From NCBI RefSeq assembly GCF_001424705.1, contig NZ_LMRA01000004.1, forward strand, positions 80,387 to 144,386: DNA of 64,000 nucleotides, given 5' to 3'. The notes under the pieces were generated by a model that searched no databases, had not been told where the DNA came from, and saw only the letters and a program-made list of their open reading frames with translations. Source of the stretch: Methylobacterium sp. Leaf465 (GTDB lineage: Bacteria > Pseudomonadota > Alphaproteobacteria > Rhizobiales > Beijerinckiaceae). The translations under genes were made by a program, and so were the position numbers. Shown one piece after another: positions 43,791-53,600 of the stretch (its first letter is position 1; each line of letters begins with the position of its first letter).

Positions 43791-44810
43791 TCAATAGACG
43801 AAGGGCGATGCCATCACGACCCGGGTCGGCGCCCGGACCGCACCGAAGCGCGGCTCGACGTCGATCGGCGGCGGCCCCGGCTCGAAGCCGTCGGACGCGG
43901 CGACCCGGACGCGGAGCGCCCGATCGGCTCTGCGGACACCCTGGCGGAGGGCTCGGGCATCGGCCTCGCGGCGGACCACATCGACCTTGGCATCGATGTC
44001 GCGCCGCGCGCGGCGCGACAGGCCGCGCGCCTCGCGGAAGTCGACGACGGTGAAGCCGCCGGCACGGGCCCGCGTGACGACGGCCGCACTCGCCTCGGTG
44101 GCGACGACGTCGCCGGCGCGCACGGTCATGTCCTGGAGAATCGAGAGCGGCGCGGCCACGCCCTGCTCGGGCTGACAGCTGCACTGCTCCACCCGTTTCG
44201 TCCGATAGAGGTTGGCCACGGCGAGGCTGCGGTAGGGCTGTCCGTCGAGACCGACGGCGCGGTCGAATTCGGTCTCCCCCGCCCCCAGGGTGAAGAGACG
44301 CGTCGGCGTGTTCGGGCAGGCCGCCGCGCAGGCGGCCTCGTGAACCGGCAGGTCGGACCGGGCCCCGAGGCGTCCGAGGGGGAAGACGTAGCCGTCGCAG
44401 GATCGCACGCAGACGGTGCGGGACCCCAATACGGTGCGCGCGGCGGCCGGCACAGCCGCCACCTGGTTTCTCGCGGCCGGACCTCGGGGATGCCGGATCC
44501 GGATCGGTCGGGCCGCGGTCGCCTCGACGAGGGGGCGCGGCGTTTGGCGCATCGGCCGCACGGCGCTCACCCGCCGGGCGTCGGGAAGCGAGACGTAATG
44601 CCCGGGCCGGCGCGCGGGAATCGATGCCGCCGGCGGGGGGGCCGGCTCACGGAACAGCGTCTCGAGGAAATTGAAGAGGCCCCCCCGCTCCGAGGCCCTG
44701 ACCATGGTCGTCCCCGCCGTGACCCCACCGAGACCCAGAAGAAGGCCGGCCAGTGCCGTCCCTATCATCTGCTGTCGCGTACCGGCCGGTGCGAGACGCT
44801 GCCACTTCAT
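43791..44810 (-). CDS. DUF2865 domain-containing exported protein
   Basis: 339 residues. An N-terminal hydrophobic segment (MIGTALAGLLLGLGGVTAGTTMV) suggests membrane anchoring or export. A proline-rich linker follows (FREPAPPPAASIPARRPG), then the DUF2865 domain near residues 125-215: SRTVCVRSCDGYVFPLGRL, DLPVHEAACAAACPNTPTRLFTL and EFDRAVGLDGQPYRSLAVANLYRTKRVEQCSC. The cysteines recur in pairs and may form disulfides or bind metal. The family is restricted mostly to alphaproteobacteria and is uncharacterised. Confidence 0.8.
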   Translation of the reverse strand: MKWQRLAPAGTRQQMIGTALAGLLLGLGGVTAGTTMVRASERGGLFNFLETLFREPAPPPAASIPARRPGHYVSLPDARRVSAVRPMRQTPRPLVEATAARPIRIRHPRGPAARNQVAAVPAAARTVLGSRTVCVRSCDGYVFPLGRLGARSDLPVHEAACAAACPNTPTRLFTLGAGETEFDRAVGLDGQPYRSLAVANLYRTKRVEQCSCQPEQGVAAPLSILQDMTVRAGDVVATEASAAVVTRARAGGFTVVDFREARGLSRRARRDIDAKVDVVRREADARALRQGVRRADRALRVRVAASDGFEPGPPPIDVEPRFGAVRAPTRVVMASPFVY

Positions 44811-45587
44811 ACCCGCCGGCTCCGCTTCCGTCGCTGAGATCGTTTTGGCCGCCTCTCACGGGGCACGGCTTCATCAGGTACACATCATCGCGGACCCGGC
44901 GCAACGGCGGCAAACAACCGAGACGGGCGCGCGTGACGACGGAGCGGCGGCATCCTGGCTGGTTTCGACGGCCGGCAGGGCGGTGCAGTTTCAACGACGC
45001 ACAGCCATGCCGTCGAAACATATTGCTCGATGTTCCTCAGTCGCGTGATCGATGGCGTCGTGCCCGATCGCCCTGTTGGCAATGAAACCACGGTGAAGGA
45101 CCGACCGCCGATCGCAATCCCGGTGTCGCGGGAAGGCTACGGCCATGCGGTCTTTCATCGAAACTTCGACATCGGCTCACGGCAATCGGACGGAACCGGC
45201 GACATCCGGGTCGCGCGGACGACCAGAACGAGCAATTCGCCCAAACAGCTAAGACTGCTCTTCCTTCGAAGCTAACCTTTGATGGAAACCCGGACTACAG
45301 ATTTCTCCGGATCATCACGGGGATTTTATCTACGGTTTCATTCGGATTTAAGGCTTTCCGGCTTCACTCGGTGTGCACCGGGGAGGGTGCCGGCAGCGGT
45401 TCCCACGCTGTCGTCGAAACGCCCCACAGGGGATGTCGAGCGCTCCGGATCGTCGAGTCGACAGCACAGTTCCCTCGAGGAATCGCACCGCGCTTCCTCA
45501 CCGGTGGTCGGGCCCGTCCCACGGGCACCACGGAGGGCGCAGAGGTGTCCGCACGGCAGTGGAACGCATCGCAGCCGAGGATTGCCC
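44811..45587. other. 777-bp region without a convincing gene, upstream of the chemoreceptor gene
   Basis: Lower GC than neighbours from about 45020 to 45350. A plus-strand 81-codon frame at 45030-45275 has a protein-like composition but weak third-position bias, so I do not call it. No hairpin, tRNA or known promoter motif was seen with confidence. It presumably holds promoters for the divergent DUF2865 and chemoreceptor genes. Confidence 0.4.
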
Positions 45588-47285
45588 ATGACGTTCTTCA
45601 ACACCCGCACCGCGGCAAAGCTCGAGGCGCTCGACCGGTCCCAAGCCGTGATCGAGTTCCTTCCCGACGGCACGATCGTGGCCGCCAACGAGAATTTCCT
45701 GAAGACCGTGGGCTATGAACTCGCGGAGATCAAAGGCCGGCACCATCGCATGTTCGTCGACGCGGCGGATCAGGACCGTCCGGCCTACGAGGCCTTCTGG
45801 GCCGCTTTGGCCCGAGGAGAGTTCCAGCGTGCCGAGTACAGGCGGATCGGCAAGGGTGGCCGCGAGATCTGGCTGCAGGGAACCTACAATCCCATCCGGG
45901 GACGGGACGGCCGCGTGACCAGCGTGGTCAAATTCGCCACCGACATCACGGAGGAGAAGCAGCGGAGTGCCGATACGCGGAGCCAGATCGAAGCGATCGG
46001 CCGGTCGCAGGGCGTGATCGAGTTCGACCTCGACGGCACGATCGTGAATGCCAATCGAAATTTCCTCGATGTGGTGGGATACAGCCTCGAGGAGGTGAGG
46101 GGCCAGCATCACCGCCTGTTCGTCGACGGCCCCGAACGGGACAGTGCCGCCTACCGTGTCCTCTGGGAGGGATTGGCCAGGGGCGTCTTCCAGAGCGGCG
46201 AGTTTCGGCGCATCGGCAAGGATGGCCGCGCGATCTGGCTGCAAGCCACCTACAATCCGATCCTCGACTTGGCCGGGCGCCCGGTCAAAGTGGTCAAGTT
46301 CGCCACCGACGTCACGGCCGAGAAGCTGCGGACTGCAGAGCTGCAGGGCCAGGTGGAAGCGATCGGCCGCTCGCAGGGCGTGATCCATTTCGATCTCGCC
46401 GGACACGTCCTGGATGCGAATGCGAATTTCCTCGCGGTTCTGGGCTACGATCTCGCTCAGATCCGGGGCCAGAACCACCGCATGTTCGTCGACCCGACCT
46501 ATGGAGCCTCGGCCGAGTACAATGCGTTCTGGGCCGCCCTGCGCCGGGGCGAGTTCCGCAGCGGCATCTTCCAACGCGTCGGCGCAGGCGGCCGCACGAT
46601 CTGGATCCAGGCCTCCTACAACCCGATCCTCGACATGAGCGGCCGGCCGTTCAAGGTGGTCAAGTACGCCACCGATATCACGGCGCGGATGCGCTCGCAG
46701 ATCGAGGCCGCCGGCGCCTCGTCGCAGACCCTCGTGAATGTCCAAGCGGTGGCCTCGGCCGCCGAGGAATTGAACGCCTCCATCGGCGAGATCGCCAGCA
46801 GCCTTGCCCGGTCCCGCCAGGAGGTGGACGAGATGGACGAGCGCGCGCAGAGAGCCGACCGGTCGACCGGCCAGCTCGCTGACGCCGCCGCGTCGATGAA
46901 CGGTATCGTTCAGTTGATCCAGGGCGTCGGCGGGCAGATCAATCTGTTGGCCCTCAACGCCACGATCGAGGCCGCCCGCGCTGGCGAGGCGGGGCGCGGC
47001 TTTGCCGTGGTGGCGGGCGAGGTGAAGAACCTCTCCAACCAGGTCACGAACGCCACGGCACGGATCGCCGAGGATATCAAGACGATGCAGACGGTCTCCG
47101 GCGACGTCGTCGTGTCCTTGACGGCCATCGGACAGGCGATCGACGTGGTTCGCGGCTTCGTTACGGGCGTGGCCTCTGCGGTGGAGGAGCAGAGCGCCGT
47201 CACGCAGGAAATCTCGATGAGCATGCAGACGGCGGCTCACGGCGTGGCCGATATCGATCGCAACCTGCAAGCTCTGGCATCCTGA
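45588..47285 (+). CDS. Soluble methyl-accepting chemotaxis protein with three PAS domains
   Basis: 565 residues, no membrane segment. Three tandem PAS domains start near residues 12, 134 and 256, each ~122 residues ([45 protein letters not shown]). A short coiled-coil signalling domain follows with the conserved hairpin tip ([36 protein letters not shown]). Tandem repetition of PAS units with exactly the same period indicates recent duplication. It is probably a cytosolic receptor feeding a CheA pathway, sensing redox, oxygen or a small ligand; no haem- or flavin-binding residue can be assigned by eye. Start is ATG 45588 behind GAGG; upstream in-frame codons do not encode a domain. Confidence 0.9.
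   Translation: MTFFNTRTAAKLEALDRSQAVIEFLPDGTIVAANENFLKTVGYELAEIKGRHHRMFVDAADQDRPAYEAFWAALARGEFQRAEYRRIGKGGREIWLQGTYNPIRGRDGRVTSVVKFATDITEEKQRSADTRSQIEAIGRSQGVIEFDLDGTIVNANRNFLDVVGYSLEEVRGQHHRLFVDGPERDSAAYRVLWEGLARGVFQSGEFRRIGKDGRAIWLQATYNPILDLAGRPVKVVKFATDVTAEKLRTAELQGQVEAIGRSQGVIHFDLAGHVLDANANFLAVLGYDLAQIRGQNHRMFVDPTYGASAEYNAFWAALRRGEFRSGIFQRVGAGGRTIWIQASYNPILDMSGRPFKVVKYATDITARMRSQIEAAGASSQTLVNVQAVASAAEELNASIGEIASSLARSRQEVDEMDERAQRADRSTGQLADAAASMNGIVQLIQGVGGQINLLALNATIEAARAGEAGRGFAVVAGEVKNLSNQVTNATARIAEDIKTMQTVSGDVVVSLTAIGQAIDVVRGFVTGVASAVEEQSAVTQEISMSMQTAAHGVADIDRNLQALAS
45636..46733 (+). repeat. Three in-frame tandem PAS repeats of 366 bp
   Basis: The equivalent arginine codon of the RSQ motif occurs at 45636, 46002 and 46368, i.e. 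exactly every 366 bp (122 codons). Repeats 2 and 3 are most alike at DNA level (for example GAAGCGATCGGCC in both). Confidence 0.85.
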
Positions 47286-47337
47286 CGGCCTGCGGGTCGG
47301 GGAGGAGCAACCATCGCGTCGGGCCCGACTTAGCCGT

Positions 47338-47365
47338 TTGCTCTTTTTATAGCTCCTGCTATAAA
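47338..47365 (+). promoter_or_regulatory. mntH promoter with overlapping MntR-like palindrome
   Basis: Candidate -35 TTGCTC (47338-47343), 16-bp spacer and -10 TATAAA (47360-47365). A perfect inverted repeat TTTATAGC-TCCT-GCTATAAA covers 47346-47365 and so overlaps the -10. The inner ATAGC-N4-GCTAT matches the core of the MntR operator known from enterobacteria. It is 55 bp upstream of the Nramp start. Confidence 0.7.
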
Positions 47366-47420
47366 GCGGTGGGCTGCTTCCAGGCGCCCGGCGGTCCTCT
47401 TCCCGGAAACACGCGTGGGC

Positions 47421-48827
47421 ATGGCTCGACACGAACCTCTGACGGCTCCGATGCCTGTCTCGGCACCGGAGGGTACCCTGGCGAACGGAACGCGCACGGA
47501 AGGATCCTGGCGCTTCAGCCGGGAGACTCTTGACCACCCGAGCCTCGGACGCATGAACGGCAGCGTTCCCGTTCAGGCGACAGGCACCTGGTTGCGGCGA
47601 CTGCTGGCCTTCATCGGCCCCGGCTACATGGTCTCGGTCGGCTACATGGATCCCGGCAACTGGGCGACGGACATCGCCGGCGGTGCCCAGTTCGGCTACA
47701 CGCTGCTCTCGGTCATCCTGCTGTCCAACCTCATGGCCATCGTCCTCCAGGCGCTCGCCGCTCGGCTCGGGATCGCGACGGGTCGCGACCTCGCCCAGGC
47801 CTGCCGGGATCATTACCCGCGCCCCATCAGCCTGATGTTGTGGCTCGCCTGCGAAGCGGCGATCATCGCCTGCGACCTCGCCGAGGTCATCGGGACGGCC
47901 ATCGCCCTCAAGCTCCTGTTCGGCTTGCCCCTCGTCGTTGGCGCAACCCTCACGGCGCTCGACGTTTTCCTGATCCTGCTCCTGATGCGGCGGGGCTTTC
48001 GCGCGCTCGAGGCCTTCGTCATCGCTCTGTTGGCCGTGATCTTCGTGAGCTTCGGGATCCAGATCGCACTCGCGGCACCACCGCTCCAAGCGGTGCTCGG
48101 CGGCTTCCTGCCCACATCCGAGATCGTCCGGAATCCGGCGGCGCTCTACATCGCCATCGGCATCATCGGCGCCACCGTGATGCCGCACAATCTCTACCTG
48201 CATTCCTCCATCGTGCAGACGCGGGCTTATCCTCGGACGGACGACGGCCGACGTGAGGCCATCCGCTTCGCGGTGGCCGACTCGACGATCGCGTTGATGC
48301 TGGCCCTGTTCGTGAATGCCGCCATCCTGATCATGGCCGCCTCGGTGTTCCACGCCCAGGGACGCACCGACATCCAGGAGATCGAGCAGGCCTACGAACT
48401 GCTCTCACCGCTCCTCGGAGCCGGCATCGCCTCGACGCTGTTCGCGGTGGCGTTGCTGGCCTCAGGCCTCAATTCCACCGTCACGGCGACGCTGGCGGGA
48501 CAAATCGTGATGGAAGGATTCCTGCGCCTGCACATCCCGGACTGGGCCCGACGCCTGGTCACCCGCGGGATCGCCATCGTGCCGGTCGTCGGCGTCACGG
48601 CACTCTATGGAGAACAGGGTACGGCGAAGCTGCTCGTGCTGAGTCAGGTGGTGCTGTCGATGCAGCTCCCCTTCGCGATCATCCCCCTAGTCGGTTTCGT
48701 CTCCGACAGAGGGAAGATGGGGGTTCACACGATCAGACCCTGGCTCAAGGTCGTGTCCTGGGCCATCGCGGCCCTGATCGTCGTCCTGAACGGCAAGCTG
48801 CTGTTCGATACCGTGCTGGGCGCCTAA
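47421..48827 (+). CDS. mntH: Nramp-family divalent metal (manganese) transporter
   Basis: 468 residues from ATG 47421 (GTG 47415 would add two). Polytopic proton-coupled importer of Mn2+ and possibly Fe2+. The metal-binding motifs are present: DPGNW in helix 1 ([21 protein letters not shown]) and [10 protein letters not shown] in helix 6 ([20 protein letters not shown]). Helices 2-11 are clear, including [30 protein letters not shown]. The first ~50 residues form an extended polar N-terminus, longer than E. coli MntH. The upstream palindrome strongly suggests manganese-responsive repression. Confidence 0.93.
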   Translation: MARHEPLTAPMPVSAPEGTLANGTRTEGSWRFSRETLDHPSLGRMNGSVPVQATGTWLRRLLAFIGPGYMVSVGYMDPGNWATDIAGGAQFGYTLLSVILLSNLMAIVLQALAARLGIATGRDLAQACRDHYPRPISLMLWLACEAAIIACDLAEVIGTAIALKLLFGLPLVVGATLTALDVFLILLLMRRGFRALEAFVIALLAVIFVSFGIQIALAAPPLQAVLGGFLPTSEIVRNPAALYIAIGIIGATVMPHNLYLHSSIVQTRAYPRTDDGRREAIRFAVADSTIALMLALFVNAAILIMAASVFHAQGRTDIQEIEQAYELLSPLLGAGIASTLFAVALLASGLNSTVTATLAGQIVMEGFLRLHIPDWARRLVTRGIAIVPVVGVTALYGEQGTAKLLVLSQVVLSMQLPFAIIPLVGFVSDRGKMGVHTIRPWLKVVSWAIAALIVVLNGKLLFDTVLGA

Positions 48828-48849
48828 AAAGACGCCCTTCAGGCAGGCC

Positions 48850-48999
48850 TCAGCGGCGACGGTCGGCGCGGACGCGCACCGGGATCGGCTGAGGCGCCGG
48901 CATCGGCCCTTCGAGGATCGCACCGATCAGCGAGCGACTGGCCTCGGCAACGGTTTTGATCAGACGTCGCGCGATGGAGGCGACAGTCGATTGTCTCAT
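48850..48999 (-). CDS. 49-residue small basic protein behind a sigma-EcfG promoter
   Basis: A short gene in an otherwise empty interval. The product starts MRQSTVASIARRLIKTVAEA, contains SRSLIGAILEGPMP, and ends in a basic RVRADRRR tail. The N-terminal ~30 residues could form an amphipathic helix; no signal peptide. Supporting evidence is contextual: an AGGAG ribosome site 7 nt before the ATG, and a perfect sigma-EcfG promoter (GGAAC-N16-CGTT) whose -10 lies ~31 bp before the start. The function is unknown; general-stress expression is predicted. Confidence 0.65.
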   Translation of the reverse strand: MRQSTVASIARRLIKTVAEASRSLIGAILEGPMPAPQPIPVRVRADRRR

Positions 49000-49029
49000 G
49001 ACGGGCTCCTGACCGACGGGCTGAGGACG

Positions 49030-49054
49030 AACGTCGCATTCCGGGCCGGGTTCC
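49030..49054 (-). promoter_or_regulatory. Sigma-EcfG (general stress) promoter for the 49-residue gene
   Basis: On the minus strand: GGAAC (49054-49050), 16-bp spacer, CGTT (49033-49030). This matches the general-stress sigma factor consensus of alphaproteobacteria exactly. The predicted transcription start near 49023 gives a ~24-nt leader. Confidence 0.65.
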
Positions 49055-49137
49055 GGTTGCGATGAGACACAGATAGCAACATCAGTGTCGCTTGCTCAGG
49101 GGTCGAGGGCAATCGGCCGCATCGGTGCGAAACGCGT

Positions 49138-49166
49138 AAAAAAACACCGGCGCGCTGACGCCGGTG
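49138..49166 (-). terminator. Rho-independent terminator of the PKS-oxoamine synthase operon
   Basis: On the minus strand an 8-bp stem (CACCGGCG at 49145-49152 with 49159-49166) with a 6-nt loop is followed by seven Ts (plus-strand As at 49138-49144). This is the most canonical terminator in the window, 51 bp past the oxoamine synthase stop. Confidence 0.9.
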
Positions 49167-49217
49167 CCCAGACCCGATGCAGGCGGAGGATGGTGGAGTC
49201 GTAGGGCCCCGGGGACC

Positions 49218-50594
49218 CTACGGCTTGCCGCGCTTCGCCATGAGCTGCTCGATCAGCGAACCGCCCTTTTCGATGGCAGCGAGTTCCTCCGCGACCGCGT
49301 CCACGGTCTCGCGGATCTGTTCCGGCGTATGCTCCGAGGTGATGAAGAAGCGCAGGCGCGACGCTCGTTCCGGCACGGCCGGGTGGATGATCGGCTGAAC
49401 GTTGATGCCGCGCTTGAAGAGGCGGTCCGACAGCGTCACCGACTTCAGGGAGTCGCCGACGATGACGGGGATCACCGCGAGGCCGAGGCTGGTCCCGGTG
49501 TCGAGCCCATGCTTCTTCGCGCAGGACAGGAACAGGTGGCCGTTCTGCCGCAGACGCTCCACCCGGTGCGGTTCGGCATGCATGATCTCGAGCGCCGTTT
49601 CGGCCGCGGCCGCGAGAGGCGGCGAGATGCCGACGCTATAGATGAAGCCGCCAGCCGTGCACTTGAGGTACTCGATCAACGCCGCCGGTCCGGCCACGTA
49701 ACCGCCGCAGGTGGACAGGGTCTTCGAGAGGGTGCCCATCCAGATATCGACCCCGTGGGGATCGACGTCACAATGTTCGGCCAGACCGATGCCGGTCCGC
49801 CCGAGGACGCCGAGCCCGTGCGCGTCGTCGACCATCAGCCAGGCGTCGTAGCGCTGCTTCAGGGCGATGAGTGCCGCGAGGTCCGGCGCATCGCCGTCCA
49901 TGCTGTAGAGGCCTTCCACCACGATCAGCGCCCGGCGATGCTCGTGGCGCGTGGCGCCGAGCAACGTCTCCAGGGCGTCGAGATCGTTGTGGGAAAACGA
50001 GCGGCGCTGAGCGCCGGAGAGCTGAGCGCCGGTGACGATGCTGTTGTGGCTGAGGGCGTCGTGGAAGATCACGTCGCCCGGCTCCAGCAGGGCGCCGATC
50101 GTGGTGACGTTGGTGGCGTGGCCGCTCACCATCACCACACAGGCCTCGGTGTCGTAGTGGTCGGCCAGGGCCTTCTCCAGGGAGAGGTGTCCCGGTCGCT
50201 CACCGGCCACGATCCGGCTGGCCGACGCCGACGTGCCGTAGGTTTCGATCGCACGGGCCGCCGCGGCGTTGACGTCGGGATGCCCGTTCAGACCGAGGTA
50301 GTCATAGGACGAGAAGTTGACGAACGACTTGCCGGCGATGCGCGTCGTGGCGCCGGCCTTGGTCTCGTGCACCCGGAAGAACGGATTGCCGAGGCCGATC
50401 AGATCGGCCGCCGAGCGCTGGAGGCGCAACTCCCGGTATCCCGGCAGGGACTCGAAGTTCTGTACGGATGCATCGCCCGCCGGGCGCTGCGCCGGACGGG
50501 CGGGAGCCGTCCGGTTGGCGTTTCGCCCGAGGCGGTTCGTGACGAAGCCCGCCAGGGCCGCGCGTCCGCCGTCCGGTCTCGCGGAATTGCTCAT
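49218..50594 (-). CDS. Alpha-oxoamine synthase (AONS/KBL/SPT family), PKS-linked
   Basis: 458-residue PLP enzyme that condenses an amino acid with an acyl thioester and loses CO2. Fold-type I landmarks: VNFSSYDYLGLNGHPDV, TYGTSASASRIVAGERPGHLSLEKALADH, VMVSGHATNVTTIGALL, MVDDAHGLGVLG (PLP-contacting Asp and His near 257-259), and the Schiff-base lysine Lys291 in GTLSKTLSTCGGYV. It has an ~85-residue N-terminal extension beyond biotin-type BioF. It starts 25 bp after the polyketide synthase stop with a GAGG ribosome site, so it is in the same operon. No biotin or haem genes are near, so it most likely releases the PKS-bound chain as an amino ketone. Amino-acid specificity cannot be read by eye. 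Confidence 0.88.
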   Translation of the reverse strand: MSNSARPDGGRAALAGFVTNRLGRNANRTAPARPAQRPAGDASVQNFESLPGYRELRLQRSAADLIGLGNPFFRVHETKAGATTRIAGKSFVNFSSYDYLGLNGHPDVNAAAARAIETYGTSASASRIVAGERPGHLSLEKALADHYDTEACVVMVSGHATNVTTIGALLEPGDVIFHDALSHNSIVTGAQLSGAQRRSFSHNDLDALETLLGATRHEHRRALIVVEGLYSMDGDAPDLAALIALKQRYDAWLMVDDAHGLGVLGRTGIGLAEHCDVDPHGVDIWMGTLSKTLSTCGGYVAGPAALIEYLKCTAGGFIYSVGISPPLAAAAETALEIMHAEPHRVERLRQNGHLFLSCAKKHGLDTGTSLGLAVIPVIVGDSLKSVTLSDRLFKRGINVQPIIHPAVPERASRLRFFITSEHTPEQIRETVDAVAEELAAIEKGGSLIEQLMAKRGKP

Positions 50595-50619
50595 GCGGCA
50601 TGCCTCAAGGGGGAATCGC

Positions 50620-53600
50620 TCACGGGAGGATTTCTTTGATCGCGAGGCTGTTTTCTTCGACCATCGCGTGGAAGGGCTCGAGGGTGCGGACATCCACCCC
50701 CTCGCTGGCGTGACGCTGGGCCAGGCTCATCACGGCCGCCGCCGCCTCGTCCACCGGAGCCGCGATCGACTGGATCAGGGTCTCGGTGAGTTCGTTGACG
50801 GTGAGGCCGGAGGAGATGCCGGACGGCGGCGCCTCGAGGGCGAAGCGCTCCTGCAGGCTCGCGCCGAGTTCGACGCCCATCAACGAGTCGAGACCGATCT
50901 CGGAGAGGTGGCGCACGCGGCTGATGTCGTCCTTGGGCAGGCGCAGGATCCGGGCGATGTCCTCCACGATGGCGTCGGCCACCGTCTTGCGCACCGAGTC
51001 GATGTCCTGCGTCTTGAGGAGCAGGCCGATATTGATGGCCGCCACCGTTCCGGCTTCCATCTGCTGGTCCGAACCGAGCTCGGCGTAGCTCGGGCTCTTC
51101 ATGGTGGCGAGGCGCTCGCGCGCCTTGCCCCAATGCATCGACGCGATGGCGATCACGGCGTCGTCCGGGCTCGACCCCTGGCCTTCGAGCGCGTCGGCCA
51201 TGAGGTCGAGGCAGTGGCGGGCATCCATCGGCGTCACGCCGACGCGACCCGCCAAGGTCTCCATCACCGCACGGTTACGGGCCAGCACGCCGACATCGCC
51301 GATGGCCCCCCAGGCGACGGCCAGCGCCGGCAGGCCGAGCTTGCGCCGGCGGCGGGCGAGGCCTTCCATGAAGCCGTTCGCGGCCACGTAGGCGCCCTGT
51401 CCGGGGTTGCCGATGAACGTCGTGGCCGAGGAGAACATCACGAAATAGTCGAGCGTGCGCGCGCGCGTCGCGGCGTCGAGATGCTCGGCACCGATGACCT
51501 TCGGACGGATGACCGTGTCGAGGGCGGCGGCGTCGATGTTGGCGATGAGGCCATCCTGGAGCACCATCGCGCCGTGGATCACGCCGGCGAGCGACCGGCC
51601 CCCGCGCTCCACCTCGGCCAGCAGCGCATCCACCGCCTTGCGGCTGGTGATGTCGCAGGCCATCGCGGCCACGGCGACGCCGCGGGCGCCGAGATCGGCC
51701 ACGACCTGCTTGGCCTCGGGGCTCGCGGCCCCGTTGCGGCCGACGAGGACGATGTGCTTCGCACCCCGGTCCGCGAGCCAGCGCGCCGCCTCGATGCCGA
51801 AGCCGCCGAGACCGCCGGTGACGAGGTGGACACCCTCGGGAGAGATCGTGAAGGCGGACTTCTCCGTCTGCATCACGCTGCCGGGCTTCGGCGGCGCGAT
51901 GACGATCTTACCCACATGCCCCGATTGCTGCATCAGCCGGAAGGCGTCCGAGACCTCGTCCGCCGTGAAGGGCTGGAAGGGCAGAGGCTTCAGCCCGCCC
52001 TCCTTGAACAGGGACATCACCTCCCGGAACAGCCGGGCCCCGTCCTCGCCCTGGTGCTGGAGCACCTGGTCGAGATCGACGCCGAAATAGGACAGGTTCC
52101 GGCGGAACGGACGCAGCCCGATATGGGTGTTGGCGACGTAGTCGCGCTTGCCCAGCTCGATGAAGCGGCCGAAGGGCTTGAGGACGTTGAGGCTGCGCTC
52201 CATCGCCTCGCCGAACAGGCTGTTCAGCACCACGCCGACGCCGTCGCCGGTGATGCGGCGGACATCGTCCACGAAGGCGAGGGAACGCGAGTCGAGCACG
52301 TGCTCGGCCCCCAACGCCTTGACCAGGGCGCGCTTTTCCCGCGAGCCGGCCGTGGCGATGACCCGCGCACCCTTCATCTTGGCGATCTGCAGGGCGGCCA
52401 GACCGACGCCACCGGCTCCGCCATGGATCAGGACCCACTCGCCGCGGCGCAGGCGGGCGCAGCTGACGAGGCCGTAATAGGCCGTGAGGAAGGCGACCGG
52501 CACGGTGGCGGCGGCCTGCGGATCGAGGCCGGGCGGGCTCGGGGCCACGACGAGCTCGGGGACGACGATGTGGGTCGCGAAGCCCGACTGCGCGAAGGCG
52601 ACGACGCGATCGCCGGGCTTGAAGGCGTCGACGCCCTTGCCGACGGAGAGGACCCGGCCGGCCACTTCCAGCCCGAGGCGCGGACCCGCGAAGCCATCCT
52701 CCAGGATCTCCTCCGGCAGCATCGACAGGGCCCAGAGGACGTCGCGGAAATTGAGACCCGTGGCCTCGACCGCGATCTCGACCTCGCCGCGCTCGGGAGC
52801 CCGGCGGGCCGCCGGCCCCCAGGCCATCTCGTTGAGGCCGCCGGTGTTGCTGCGTTCCAGGCGGGCCGCCTCGGCCGGAACCGCATCGGCGCCGGGACGA
52901 CGGGAGAGCTGGCCCGGCGAGAACCGGATCACACGGGTCCGGTCGGCGTCGAGGATGATCTCGGTCTCGAGCGTGCCCGAGAGGATGAGGTCGCGCAGCC
53001 GCTCGGCGGCGGCCTTGGTCGAGAGCGCCTCGGCGAGGTCGATCCGACGCACGTCGAGATTCGCCACCTCGTTGGCAAGCGTCCGGCTGAAGGCCCAGAC
53101 GCCGGCCTCCACGGAGCCGGTCGGATCCCCCGCATCGCGGGTGGCGCCGGGGCAGACCACCCAGAGCCGGGTCTGGCGGCTGCCGAGATGCTCGACGCAG
53201 CGCTTCAGGCTCAGGCAGCGCTCCCGCAGGCGGTCCGCCGCGGCACCGGCATGGTTGAAGGCGCCTGCAAGGAAGACGACCGTGTCGGGGGTCTCGCGTT
53301 CCAGTTCGAGCAGCGACTGCTCCGAGTCGAGGATGATCGACACGTGGACGCCGCTCGCCACCAGCAGGGTCGCCAGGGACGAGGCCGTCTCCGCCGCGAC
53401 AGCGTCGTGCGAGCCGATCACGAACGCGAAGGTCTGGCCGGGCGCCGGCTTGGCGCGCACCGGCGCCTCGGCGATGAACAGAAGATCGTCCCCGTTGGCG
53501 GAGACGGCGCGATCGACGGCCACCCGCACGAGGCCGGTGTCGCTCAGCGCACGCTGCCACCCGGTGATGTCGTCGAGACGGCCCACCGGCAGGTCGGCCG

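Noticed and set aside
45030..45275. 81-codon plus-strand ORF upstream of the chemoreceptor gene
   Set aside because: Composition is plausible, but third-position G/C is well below that of neighbouring genes, and no ribosome site or homology is recognised.
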